Positions 1 through 9,729 of a DNA stretch of 64,000 bases are shown one piece after another. This DNA comes from Rhodococcoides fascians A44A. GTDB lineage: Bacteria; Actinomycetota; Actinomycetes; Mycobacteriales; Mycobacteriaceae. The stretch lies in assembly GCF_000760735.1 (NCBI RefSeq), contig NZ_JMEX01000004.1, positions 360,062 to 424,061 of the forward strand, given 5' to 3'. The position numbers and the translations under genes are program-made. Under the pieces are notes generated by a model. The model was not told the origin of the DNA and made no database searches. It saw nothing but the letters and a program-made list of their open reading frames with translations. Each line of letters starts with the position of its first letter. Positions within the stretch are counted from its first letter, which is position 1.

Positions 1-1073
1 ATGGCAGCTCCCAGGTCGCTTCCGGTGTCGAAGAATCGAGTCACCTCGTCCGTCGAGTCGATGAACGCGAACACGCGTACCCGCGAGAACTGCTCCCGCA
101 GCGCGTGGACGAGCAACAACGTGAAGTGGCTGAAGCCTGCAACGGAACCGGAGACGTCGCACAGCACCACGAGCTCGGGACGCGCTCGCCTGGGCTTGCG
201 CTGCACGAGATCGATGGGTACGCCTCCGGTGGACATCGATTTTCTGAGCGTCCGACGGAGATCGATCGAGCCGCGCGTGCTGCGCTGCCGTCTCGCGGCG
301 AGGCGGCTCGCCAGCAGCCGCGCAAGTGGCGCGACGCTCCGCTTCAGGGCGACCATCTCGGTGTCCGACGCTCGGAGGAAGTCGACTTCCTCGGCGAGCT
401 TGGGAACGCCGTAGCTCGCGACGCGTTCCTTGCCGAGGCGCTCGGCGGCGCGGCGGCGAGTCTCCTTGTCCACCATCTTCTTCAGGTCGGCGATGCGCTG
501 AGCGGCCGTCCGCTTCGCGACCTCGTCCTCGTACGATCCCGCGGACCGGTTCGACCCTGTCTCGGCGTTGCCGAGCAATCCTTCGAGTATCCGGCTGAGC
601 AATGTGTCCGGAGCGACGTCCCGGAGAGCCTGGTACGCCGAGAACGACGGTCCGTTCGCCGATTTGTACTGGCCGAGCTCCTCGACCATCTGCGCAGCGA
701 GCATCTCGGTCAGGCCGATCGCCTCCTCGCTGCCGTCGACGAGCAGGTCGGTGATGAGTTCGCGGAGTGCGATGAAATCGACGTCTCCGTCGGGTGTGCG
801 CGGAAGGGCGGTGTCTATCCGGCCGGAGTCGCGTTGCCCGGTAGCAGCAGGGAACCACAGGTCGAACAACGCGTCGTAGGTGTCGCGGTGCGTGGGCCGC
901 CGCAACAGCGCGCAGGCCAGCCCTTCACGGAGCGCTTCGCGATCGAGCAGATCCAGAACCGCGAGCACGTGCCCCGCGTCCACGGTCTCCGACGGTCCGA
1001 CGGATATGCCGCGCTTCCGCAGCGCCTCGACGAAGTCGACGAGGTGGCCGGGAAGCCCGTGCGGTGCAAGCAT
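1..1073 (-). CDS. VWA-domain (CoxE-like) protein, 3' end beyond the window
   Basis: I translated this frame directly: it stays open from an ATG at 1073 to the window edge, so 357 residues are visible and the C-terminus is missing. Residues 1-300 are mostly charged and helical. At 305-310 a beta strand leads into the MIDAS motif CDVSGS, which defines a von Willebrand factor A domain of the CoxE/YehP type; the metal-binding D-x-S-x-S is intact. The ATG lies one base after the stop of the MoxR ATPase gene, so the two are almost certainly co-translated. MoxR ATPases and VWA proteins commonly work together as a chaperone or remodelling pair; the substrate here is unknown. The same proA-moxR-VWA order occurs in mycobacteria. 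Confidence 0.85.
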   Translation of the reverse strand, partial: MLAPHGLPGHLVDFVEALRKRGISVGPSETVDAGHVLAVLDLLDREALREGLACALLRRPTHRDTYDALFDLWFPAATGQRDSGRIDTALPRTPDGDVDFIALRELITDLLVDGSEEAIGLTEMLAAQMVEELGQYKSANGPSFSAYQALRDVAPDTLLSRILEGLLGNAETGSNRSAGSYEDEVAKRTAAQRIADLKKMVDKETRRRAAERLGKERVASYGVPKLAEEVDFLRASDTEMVALKRSVAPLARLLASRLAARRQRSTRGSIDLRRTLRKSMSTGGVPIDLVQRKPRRARPELVVLCDVSGSVAGFSHFTLLLVHALREQFSRVRVFAFIDSTDEVTRFFDTGSDLGAA

Positions 1074-1074
1074 G

Positions 1075-1962
1075 TCAGTTCAACCGGAGCTCGGCCGCGG
1101 CCTTGTCCTGATCGGACCGGTGCTTGAGCACGACCCCGAGCGTGGCACGGACCGCGTCGTCGTCGAGAGTGTCCATGCCGAGCGCGAGCAGGGTACGTCC
1201 CCAGTCGATCGTCTCCGCTACCGACGGCAACTTCTTGAGTTGCATCGCCCGCATGACGCGCACGACGCGCACCAGCTGCTCGGCGATGGCCTCGGGGAGC
1301 TCGGGTACACGGCTCGCGAGGATCTTGCGTTCGAGGTCGGCATCCGGAAAATCGAGATGCAGGAACAGGCAGCGCCGCTTCAGGGCCTCGGACAGCTCAC
1401 GGGTGGCGTTGGAGGTGAGGACCGTGAACGGTCGCCGCACCGCCGTGATGGTGCCGAGTTCGGGGATGGTGACGGCGAAGTCACTGAGCACCTCGAGAAG
1501 CAGGCCCTCGATCTCGACGTCGGCCTTGTCCGTTTCGTCGATCAACAGCACCGTCGGATCCTCGCGGCGGATGGCCTGGAGAAGTGGGCGGGCCAGCAGG
1601 AATTCCTCGGAGAACACATCCAGCTTGGTCTCGTCCCAGCCGGCGGACCCGGTGGTGCTGGATTGGATGCGGAGGATCTGCTTGGCGTGGTTCCACTCGT
1701 ACAGCGCACGGGCCTCGTCGACGCCTTCGTAGCACTGCAGACGCACCAGTTCTGCGCCCGCTGTCTGCGCGACGGCCCGCGCGAGCTCTGTCTTGCCCAC
1801 GCCCGCCGGTCCCTCGATGAGAAGCGGCTTACCGAGCCGGTCCGCGAGAAACACCGACGTCGCCGTCGCCTTGTTCGCGAGGTATCCCGTCTCGGCGAGC
1901 TTGGTCACGACGTCGTCGACGCTCGCGAACAAAGGTGGTGTCGTCGGTAATGCTCGATCCAC
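1075..1962 (-). CDS. MoxR-family AAA+ ATPase
   Basis: A 295-residue AAA+ ATPase. Walker A is GPAGVGKT at residues 51-58 and Walker B is VLLIDETD near 137-144; both are intact. The sequence stays close to the MoxR/RavA-like family to the C-terminus. I chose the GTG at 1962 because GAGAGGA sits six bases upstream of it; a longer reading from 2052 would overlap the end of proA. MoxR ATPases use ATP to remodel partner proteins, usually together with a VWA protein, and one is encoded immediately downstream. The gene follows proA by about 50 bases in the same orientation and is probably in its operon. No role in proline metabolism is implied by that position. Confidence 0.88.
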   Translation of the reverse strand: MDRALPTTPPLFASVDDVVTKLAETGYLANKATATSVFLADRLGKPLLIEGPAGVGKTELARAVAQTAGAELVRLQCYEGVDEARALYEWNHAKQILRIQSSTTGSAGWDETKLDVFSEEFLLARPLLQAIRREDPTVLLIDETDKADVEIEGLLLEVLSDFAVTIPELGTITAVRRPFTVLTSNATRELSEALKRRCLFLHLDFPDADLERKILASRVPELPEAIAEQLVRVVRVMRAMQLKKLPSVAETIDWGRTLLALGMDTLDDDAVRATLGVVLKHRSDQDKAAAELRLN

Positions 1963-2012
1963 GGTCAATCCTCTCGGGTTCTGCTTCGGGACCTCGGTCA
2001 CTCCGGGCACGA

Positions 2013-3281
2013 TCAGACCGGTCGGGTGTGCCCCTCGCCCCAGACGATCCACTTGGTCGACGTGAGCTCCGGAAGACCCATCGGGCCTCGGGCGTGCAAC
2101 TTCTGGGTGGAGATGCCGATTTCGGCGCCGAAGCCGAACTGCTCTCCATCGGTGAAGGCAGTCGACGCATTCACCATGACGGCAGCGGCGTCGACTCGCG
2201 TCGTGAACTCGCGTGCGGCACCGAGGTCTGCGGTGACGATGGCCTCCGTGTGTCCGGTGCCGTAGGTGTCGATGTGCGAGATCGCGGCGTCGATTCCGTC
2301 GACGACCTTCAACGCGACGTCGAGAGACAGGTACTCCTCGGACCAGTCCTTCTCCGTCGCGGGCACCAATCCGGGCAGGTCACCGTGCACGACGACACTG
2401 TGCGCCTGGAATGCCTGCAGCAGACGCGGAACCGCGACGTCCGCAATCGATTGGTCGACCAGAATGGTTTCCGCCGCATTGCACACGCTGACTCGTCGAG
2501 TCTTGGAGTTCAGGGCGATCTTCTCCGCGGTATCGAGGTCCGCGGCCGAGTGCACGTAGATGTGGCAGTTGCCGACACCGGTCTCGATCGTCGGCACCGT
2601 CGCATCACGAACGACTGCCGAGATCAGTCCGGCTCCGCCGCGCGGAATGACGACGTCGACGAGGCCGCGGGCCTGGATCAGGTGGGTGACCGTGGAGCGA
2701 TCGGAGCTACGCAGAAGCTGCACGGCGTCGACGGGTAGTCCGCCGGCTGCGAGCGAGCCCCCGATAGCGTCGACGAGAGCGGCGTTGGATCGTGCCGCGG
2801 AGGAGGATCCCCGCAGCAGCGCGGCGTTACCGGACTTGAAGGCAAGACCGAAGGCGTCGACCGTCACGTTCGGCCGCGCTTCGTAGACCATTCCGACGAC
2901 GCCCAGCGGAACGCGCTGTTGACGAATCTCCAGACCGTTCGGCAGCGTCGAGCCCCGAACGACCTCCCCGACCGGGTCCGGTAGGCCGGCGACCTGGCGC
3001 AGACCGGCGGCGATTCCGTCGATGCGAGCGTCGGTCAACCTGAGGCGATCGAGCAGACCCTCGTCGGTGCCGGCGGCACGTGCGGCCTCGACGTCCGCAG
3101 TGTTGGCTTCGATGACCTGTGGAGCTGCGGCGAGCACTGCGTCCGCCGCTGCATGGAGCGCAGCATCCTTCTCGGCGGTGGTGAGGAGGGCCAGGGTGCG
3201 GGAGGCGATCCTCGCTCGCTTGGCCGCGGCATGAACGAGTTCACGCTCGTCCACCTGTTCGTGGGTGGGTGCTGCAGTCAT
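2013..3281 (-). CDS. proA: Gamma-glutamyl phosphate reductase (proline biosynthesis)
   Basis: This 422-residue protein has the usual ProA length. It reduces gamma-glutamyl phosphate to glutamate-5-semialdehyde with NADPH, the second step of proline synthesis in the cytoplasm. Diagnostic stretches are the substrate region around [17 protein letters not shown], the catalytic cysteine in [13 protein letters not shown], and the C-terminal [12 protein letters not shown] block. In most actinobacteria proB lies close by. Here it is about 22.7 kb away at the far side of an ectoine gene block. The MoxR and VWA genes follow in the same orientation. The 154-base gap to the divergent flavin oxidoreductase must hold its promoter, but I see no clear hexamers there. 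Confidence 0.96.
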   Translation of the reverse strand: MTAAPTHEQVDERELVHAAAKRARIASRTLALLTTAEKDAALHAAADAVLAAAPQVIEANTADVEAARAAGTDEGLLDRLRLTDARIDGIAAGLRQVAGLPDPVGEVVRGSTLPNGLEIRQQRVPLGVVGMVYEARPNVTVDAFGLAFKSGNAALLRGSSSAARSNAALVDAIGGSLAAGGLPVDAVQLLRSSDRSTVTHLIQARGLVDVVIPRGGAGLISAVVRDATVPTIETGVGNCHIYVHSAADLDTAEKIALNSKTRRVSVCNAAETILVDQSIADVAVPRLLQAFQAHSVVVHGDLPGLVPATEKDWSEEYLSLDVALKVVDGIDAAISHIDTYGTGHTEAIVTADLGAAREFTTRVDAAAVMVNASTAFTDGEQFGFGAEIGISTQKLHARGPMGLPELTSTKWIVWGEGHTRPV

Positions 3282-3417
3282 GCACTACACACTAACCGTC
3301 CTGCACGGACGTTCCTGCAGTCGGTGAGTCGGCGCAACGGAGTCGGGAATGACGACGCCGTCGCGTCGGTTGCCACGCTTCGAGGGTCTGCACTTCGACC
3401 GGCAGCCCGTCTCGTGA

Positions 3418-4533
<1,116 letters not shown>

Positions 4534-4587
4534 CCGGCACCGCACAACTTCCAACAGTGACGGGTAGAGAAGACGAGAAGTGGTGAT

Positions 4588-5550
4588 TCAGCCTACGAAG
4601 CCCAATTTCTTGTCGACCACGTTGACGAGGTCCGCGGACCGGGAGTAGTTGTCGAAGTTGGCGACGAACAACTCGGACAGTCTTTCTCGCCACCCGCGCG
4701 CGTCACCGCTCATGTGCGGTGTGACCACGAGGTTCTCGGTGGTCCAGATCGGGCTGTCGGCCGGCAGCGGTTCGATCTCGAACACGTCCAACGCGGCCCC
4801 TGCTATGTGCCCTGCCCGGAGTTGCACCAGCAGCGCTTCGGTGTCGAGCAGTTCTCCCCTACCTACGTTGATCACTCGCACACCGGGTTTCGTGGCAGCC
4901 AACACGTCGGCGCTGACCAGACCTCGCGTCGAGTCGGTCAGCGGAGCAACGAGCACGAGGTAGTCCACGTCGGACACGACCTGGCCCAGGTCCGAACTGG
5001 CGTGCACCACACCGAAGTCCGCGTCGCTCGATCTGGCCGTACGACCCACACCGGACACCTTCATTCCGACGGCTCTCAGCACACGGCCGATCTCGCGACC
5101 GATGGCACCGGTGCCGACGACCATGGCATGAGCGTCGTCGATGCGTTCGGTTTCCCTGTGCCTCCACTCCTTTCGCTGCTGGAGCGCAGCGGAACCAGCT
5201 GCATCCTTCGCGAAGGCGAGCACCTGCCCGAGAACGTACTCGGCGATCGGTCGGTCGAAGATTCCGCGTGAGTTCGTCACCACGACGTCGGAATCGGCCA
5301 GATCGTCGAACATGAGCGAGTCGACTCCGGCGGCTGCGATGTGAATCCATTTCAGCGAGTCGCACCTGCTCCACACCTGCTCGACCGCGGACGAGAAGAA
5401 GTCCCACAGCAGCAGCACGTCCGCCCCGGGGACGGCATCCGCGAGAGTGTCGGCGGTGGCGTATCGGACTTCCGCCGCCGCGGACACCGTCTCCATGCCG
5501 ACAGGCAGATCGTCGGCATGGAGAACGACGACAACAGGCTTGTCCACCAC
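4588..5550 (-). CDS. D-2-hydroxyacid dehydrogenase, NAD-binding
   Basis: A 320-residue D-isomer-specific 2-hydroxyacid dehydrogenase. The Rossmann motif GTGAIGREIGRVL lies near the middle, INVGRGELLDTEAL supplies the catalytic arginine, FEIEPLP the glutamate and TPHMSGD the histidine. The family interconverts 2-oxoacids and D-2-hydroxyacids. The GTG start at 5550 shares one base with the TAG stop of the upstream transporter gene, so translation is coupled. It is the last gene of the minus-strand ectoine-hydrolase operon. A link to ectoine breakdown comes only from that position; it may act on a keto acid side product. A second paralogue lies at 24068-25000. Confidence 0.88.
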   Translation of the reverse strand: MVDKPVVVVLHADDLPVGMETVSAAAEVRYATADTLADAVPGADVLLLWDFFSSAVEQVWSRCDSLKWIHIAAAGVDSLMFDDLADSDVVVTNSRGIFDRPIAEYVLGQVLAFAKDAAGSAALQQRKEWRHRETERIDDAHAMVVGTGAIGREIGRVLRAVGMKVSGVGRTARSSDADFGVVHASSDLGQVVSDVDYLVLVAPLTDSTRGLVSADVLAATKPGVRVINVGRGELLDTEALLVQLRAGHIAGAALDVFEIEPLPADSPIWTTENLVVTPHMSGDARGWRERLSELFVANFDNYSRSADLVNVVDKKLGFVG

Positions 5551-7031
5551 TACTTCTTGTACCCCACGAGTTCCACACCGGACGCCGCGACCTCGTCGTC
5601 GTTGTCACCCGGGCACTGACTGCCCCGCAGCGAACGTCCTGCTGTTTCCGGCATCAGCATGATCGGCACGAACGCAATGGCCGCGGCGAGCATCATGTAC
5701 CAGCCGGGGATCAAGTTCGATCCGGTCCTGTCGATCAGGAACGTCAGGATCAGGGGTGCAGTACCACCGAACAGCGACGTCGAGACGTTGTAGCCGATGG
5801 CGAACGCGCCGTAACGCACCTGCGTCGGGAACAGTGCCGGCAGGGTCGAGGAGACGCACGAGCACATGATCACCAGCAGGATGCCGAGTCCGAGCAGTCC
5901 GATGGACTGACCGACGAGGCCGGTGTTGATGATGAGCAGGAACAGCGGAACGCTGAACACGAAATACCCGACGCATGCGGCCAGCAACAGCGGTTTCCGG
6001 CCGATTCGATCGGACAGAGATCCGATCGGGTTGATGATGGCCATCATGATCAACATGATGATCACGAGAGTGAAGTTGGACTGAGTTGTGCTGTGGCCCA
6101 GAGTGTCGCTGAGATAGGACGGCAGGAACGTCAGCACCGTGTAGTACGCGATGTTGAGCAGCAGCACGAATCCCATCAGGATGAGAATGCGCTGCCAGTA
6201 CGTCATCGTCGTCTTCAGCGACGCGATGGCACCGCCGCCCGATGCACCCTCGGAGACCGTTTCGCCGTCTGCCTTCGCTTCGGAGAACACCGGAGAGTCC
6301 TCGAGCCGCGTCCGCAGCCACAGCGCGACGATGCCGAGCGGCAAGGTCAGAAGGAACGGAATGCGCCAGCCCCATGCCTCCATGGTGTCGTCGCCGAGAC
6401 CGAGGTTGAGCAGGGTGCAGAGAGTAGCACCGGCGACAGTGCCTGCCAGAGTGCCGAATTCGAGGAACGAACCGAAGAATCCTCGGCGACGGTCCGGTGC
6501 GTACTCGGCCATGAACACGGCCGCGCCGCCGTACTCGCCACCGGTGGAGAAGCCCTGGACCAGTCGGCAGACGAGCAGCAGGATCGGGGCGAGGATTCCG
6601 ATCGTGTCGAATGTGGGGAGAATGCCGATGGCCGCTGTGGCGATCGACATCATCGTCACCGTCAGGACCAGGACCTTCTGCCTGCCGATGCGGTCTCCCA
6701 GTGGGCCGAGCACGATGCCACCGATAGGCCGGATGATGAACGATGCCGCGAGCACTGCGAAAGTGGACAGCAGGCTCGCTCCCCCGTCCTCCGACGGGAA
6801 GAAGTTTGCCGCGATGTACACCGCGAGGTAGCCGTACACTGCGTAGTCGAACCATTCGACTGCGTTACCGAGTGCCGAACCGCCGATGGCACGGTGCAGG
6901 ATTTTGGTCTCCTCCGGATTCAATTCGGAGGTGTCGGGCGGATAACCGGTAGGACTTCCGTGTCCCCCTGTTCTGGCTTTACTACTGTCGGACCCACTGC
7001 TGTCGGACCCACTGCTGGACGACTGTGTCAC
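5550..7031 (-). CDS. MFS transporter of the MHS family (ProP-like osmolyte/proton symporter)
   Basis: A 493-residue polytopic membrane protein with about 12 hydrophobic segments. The N-terminal LGNAVEWFDYAVYGYL block, GPLGDRIGRQKVL between helices 2 and 3, and RLVQGFSTGGEYGGA are typical of the metabolite:H+ symporter family, close to proline/betaine/ectoine carriers such as ProP. I see no C-terminal coiled coil of the kind found in osmosensing ProP. The GTG start at 7031 is preceded by GAGAGG; a 22-residue longer reading begins at 7097. The gene sits between the M20 hydrolase and the hydroxyacid dehydrogenase in the ectoine-hydrolase operon, so uptake of ectoine or a related solute is the best guess. 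Confidence 0.87.
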   Translation of the reverse strand: MTQSSSSGSDSSGSDSSKARTGGHGSPTGYPPDTSELNPEETKILHRAIGGSALGNAVEWFDYAVYGYLAVYIAANFFPSEDGGASLLSTFAVLAASFIIRPIGGIVLGPLGDRIGRQKVLVLTVTMMSIATAAIGILPTFDTIGILAPILLLVCRLVQGFSTGGEYGGAAVFMAEYAPDRRRGFFGSFLEFGTLAGTVAGATLCTLLNLGLGDDTMEAWGWRIPFLLTLPLGIVALWLRTRLEDSPVFSEAKADGETVSEGASGGGAIASLKTTMTYWQRILILMGFVLLLNIAYYTVLTFLPSYLSDTLGHSTTQSNFTLVIIMLIMMAIINPIGSLSDRIGRKPLLLAACVGYFVFSVPLFLLIINTGLVGQSIGLLGLGILLVIMCSCVSSTLPALFPTQVRYGAFAIGYNVSTSLFGGTAPLILTFLIDRTGSNLIPGWYMMLAAAIAFVPIMLMPETAGRSLRGSQCPGDNDDEVAASGVELVGYKK

Positions 7032-7127
7032 GGCCGGAATACCTCTCGCTTTGTGTACAAACGTGGAGCGTCGGGTTGGTACTTCGCAGCGTTTCACACT
7101 ACGGAAGCTGATGTTCGCGTTTTCGCA

Positions 7128-8384
7128 CTACCCCTTGGACCTGGACAAAACTGCAGGTAGCGCAACGATTCTGGACGCCATCAATGCGTACGCCCTTGCG
7201 CTGTCGCACAATTGCTGGACCGACACCGATTCGTCGGGTTGATGAGCCTGCGTTTCGATCTCACCCGGTCCCAACACGACGACCGGCGTACCCAGATCTC
7301 GGGCGACGAAACCTCCGTCGCACGATGCGGTCCACACGTCGGTCCCGCGAGAGCCGACGGCGTCGGTCACCGCAGCGACCGCCGCGACTGCTGTGTCACT
7401 GTTCTCGCTGGTCAGAAAGCCAGGCATCTCCATCGAAACGCCAACGGAGACTTCGATGCCGTCACCGGTGATACCGGCGTCGTCGATCGAGAGGCGCAGC
7501 TCGCGGGCGATCTCGTGTGCGTCTTCGCCGGGCAGAAGCCGCCGATCGACGGTGAGGACGCACCGATCGGCGACCATCGAGGTTCCGGTACCACCGTCGA
7601 TCGTGCCGACGTTCCAGGTCGCGGGACCGAGGACAGGGTGCGGGTTCTGCCGCATCCGAACTGCGGACCTCTCGACGAGTCCGACGATCTTCGCCGCGGC
7701 CGCGATCGCGTTGCGACCGTTGCTCGGCCTCCCGGCGTGCGCGGATCTGCCCGTCACCACGATCTCCAGGTTCGCCGCACCCCGGCACCCGGTGATCGTC
7801 ACGAGGTCTGTCGGCTCCGCGACAATGCAGTGCGAGTACCTCGGCGACGGTCGACTCGGTGCGTTGCCCCTCTGCACGAACGCTCTGATCCCGAGACCGG
7901 TGTCCTCCTCGTCGACGAGGCAAGCGAGCGAGATCGGTGCAGTGAGTTCGCTTGCACTGCGCTCGATCGCGGCCATCGCCACGACCACGGCGGCCAGACC
8001 ACCCTTCATGTCGCACGCGCCGCGGCCGTACAGTCGACCGTCCCGTGTCGTTGCACGAAACGGGTCCGTCGACCAACCACCCCCGGCGGGAACGACGTCG
8101 GAGTGGCCGACGAACAGAACACCCGAATCCCCTGATTTCCCTGATTCTCCTGATTCCCCTATCGAGACAATCACATTCGGGCGACCTGGCGCTACCTCCA
8201 CCATTTCCACTCGAAATCCCAGATCGCGACACCGTGAGGCAAGAACATGCGCGACGCCGCCCTCGGTACCACCTGGGTTCTCACCACCGGCATCGATCAA
8301 CGCCGAAGCCAGAGAGACGATCTCGTCGGTGTCGATGGATCGGAGCAGAGAGTTCTCGAAGTCGGTGACTTCCTTCGTGGTCAT
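7128..8384 (-). CDS. M20 metallopeptidase/deacylase (ArgE/DapE family), possible N-acetyl-DABA deacetylase
   Basis: This 418-residue protein is an M20 amidohydrolase. Metal ligands are visible in order: GHSDVVPAGG (His), GACDMKGGLA (Asp), DEEDTGLG (the Glu-Glu pair), AEPTDLV and a C-terminal HQPDE histidine. The family includes acetylornithine deacetylase and succinyl-diaminopimelate desuccinylase, which remove N-acyl groups from diamino acids. It starts at the ATG at 8384, overlapping the aminotransferase stop by four bases, so it is co-translated. The ectoine route needs an enzyme that deacetylates N-alpha-acetyl-2,4-diaminobutyrate. No AstE-type DoeB/EutE is present here, and this protein is the natural candidate. 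That assignment is inference. Confidence 0.85.
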   Translation of the reverse strand: MTTKEVTDFENSLLRSIDTDEIVSLASALIDAGGENPGGTEGGVAHVLASRCRDLGFRVEMVEVAPGRPNVIVSIGESGESGKSGDSGVLFVGHSDVVPAGGGWSTDPFRATTRDGRLYGRGACDMKGGLAAVVVAMAAIERSASELTAPISLACLVDEEDTGLGIRAFVQRGNAPSRPSPRYSHCIVAEPTDLVTITGCRGAANLEIVVTGRSAHAGRPSNGRNAIAAAAKIVGLVERSAVRMRQNPHPVLGPATWNVGTIDGGTGTSMVADRCVLTVDRRLLPGEDAHEIARELRLSIDDAGITGDGIEVSVGVSMEMPGFLTSENSDTAVAAVAAVTDAVGSRGTDVWTASCDGGFVARDLGTPVVVLGPGEIETQAHQPDESVSVQQLCDSARAYALMASRIVALPAVLSRSKG

Positions 8385-9727
8385 CGAGTGGGATCGCTGG
8401 ACATGGTGTCCACCGCCCGGTCCACTGCTGCGGCCAGTCTTTTCACACCTTCGTCGATCCGCTCGGGAGTCGAGGACGCGAAACACAACCTCAGCGAGTC
8501 GTGGAACTTGCCGCCGACGGACAACGCGGGACCGGGAATGTAGGCGACACCTTCAGCCAGAGCTACCTCGAACAGGTCCTGCGTGGACACGGCGGAGGCT
8601 GTGCCGCGCAACGTGGCCCAGAGGAAGAAACCACCCTCGGGATCCGTCGTCTCGATCCTGTCGCCGAAGTACTTCTCCAGGCTTCGCTGCATCGCGATCT
8701 TCCGCGGCCGATAGACCGCGGCGAGCGATCGTAGGTGTTCGGTCAACTGTCCCCTGCGGATGAACTCGGCGATCATTCGTTGGTTGGGCAGATTGGTGCA
8801 CGTGTCCATTGCCTGCTTCGCATTGATGAGCAACTGCCTGGCCTGCGGTGCGGCGTCGACCCATCCGACCCGCAGACCGGGTGCGATCATCTTGGAGAAC
8901 GTACGTACCGAGAAAACCAGCGGGTCCCCGGGACTCAGCGCGGCAAAACTCGGGATGTTCTCGCCCTCGAACCGAAGCAGCCCGTACGGATCGTCGTCGA
9001 GAATCACCGATCCCCACTTGTGCGCGAGCTCGAGCAGCAGAGTGCGTCGTGCCAGCGACATGGTGGTGCCGGACGGGTTCTGGAAGTTCGGAATGACGTA
9101 GATCATCTTCGGCGGGCGTCCCGCTCGGGCCACGAGTTCGGGCAACGCTTCGACTATCAACCCGTCGGAATCCATCGGCGCTTCGAGCACTTCGCCGCCG
9201 TAGCTCAGTACCGTCGCGGTTCCGTTCGTGTACGTCGGACTCTCGACGATGACGAGGTCACCGGGATCCACGAACAGCTTGCAGGCAAGATCGAGCCCCT
9301 GCATCCCGCCCGAGGTGATCACGATTCGGTCGGCCGACGTCGGCTCCCCTACCGAGTCGAGGTACTCCAGCAGGGCGTCGATCAGCCCGGGATCGCCTTC
9401 GGTGGCGGCGTAATCCATGGCGTCCGTCGTCATCACCTGCGCCGCGATCTCGGAGAACGCCGCCGCTGGAACCGTCTCTGCAGCAGGCGAACCCATCGCG
9501 AATCGAACGATGTCGTGCTTCTGCGCAGCGAGGAGGGAGGTGGACGAGTCGATGACCGATCCGACGAGTTTGTCGGTCCGCAGTGCCCACGGGATGGCAG
9601 GAGTGGAGCCTGCGGAATGACCCGGGGTGGCAGGAGTGGAGCCTGCGGAATGACCCGGGGTGGCAGGAGTGGAGCCTGGGGATTCAGGAGTGGAGCCTGC
9701 GGAATGGTTGAGCGAGGTGGCGTGCAT
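8381..9727 (-). CDS. Fold-type I PLP aminotransferase (2-aminoadipate transaminase-like) with repeat-bearing N-terminus
   Basis: A 448-residue class I/II aminotransferase. The PLP lysine is in SVRTFSKMIAPGLRVGW, with NFQNPSGTTMS and DDDPYGLLRFEG upstream of it, a pattern shared with 2-aminoadipate transaminases and the aminotransferase half of MocR regulators. There is no winged helix. Residues 8-46 or so are a low-complexity tract rich in GSTPATP units, encoded by a 33-bp tandem repeat; the enzyme proper begins around IPWALRTDK. The ATG at 9727 follows GAAGGAG with a five-base spacer. The gene lies two bases after the ectoine hydrolase stop. Substrate unknown; an amino acid released in ectoine breakdown is plausible. 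Confidence 0.85.
   Translation of the reverse strand: MHATSLNHSAGSTPESPGSTPATPGHSAGSTPATPGHSAGSTPAIPWALRTDKLVGSVIDSSTSLLAAQKHDIVRFAMGSPAAETVPAAAFSEIAAQVMTTDAMDYAATEGDPGLIDALLEYLDSVGEPTSADRIVITSGGMQGLDLACKLFVDPGDLVIVESPTYTNGTATVLSYGGEVLEAPMDSDGLIVEALPELVARAGRPPKMIYVIPNFQNPSGTTMSLARRTLLLELAHKWGSVILDDDPYGLLRFEGENIPSFAALSPGDPLVFSVRTFSKMIAPGLRVGWVDAAPQARQLLINAKQAMDTCTNLPNQRMIAEFIRRGQLTEHLRSLAAVYRPRKIAMQRSLEKYFGDRIETTDPEGGFFLWATLRGTASAVSTQDLFEVALAEGVAYIPGPALSVGGKFHDSLRLCFASSTPERIDEGVKRLAAAVDRAVDTMSSDPTR
9595..9707. repeat. 33-bp tandem repeat inside the aminotransferase gene
   Basis: Two complete 33-bp units (9595-9627, 9628-9660) are followed by two partial ones to about 9707. On the plus strand each carries the core GGAGTGGAGCCTGCGGAA followed by TGACC. 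Being 33 bp, each unit adds 11 codons without a frameshift. A related 33-bp unit occurs in malQ at 42924-43015. Confidence 0.9.
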
Positions 9728-9729
9728 GT

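Noticed and set aside
105..1127. 340-codon plus-strand open frame opposite the VWA gene
   Set aside because: It is the complement of a clearly conserved minus-strand gene; it has no recognisable domain and an arginine-rich, shadow-like composition.
9595..9707. CRISPR array
   Set aside because: The units are directly tandem with no spacers, lie within a coding frame, and have no cas genes nearby.
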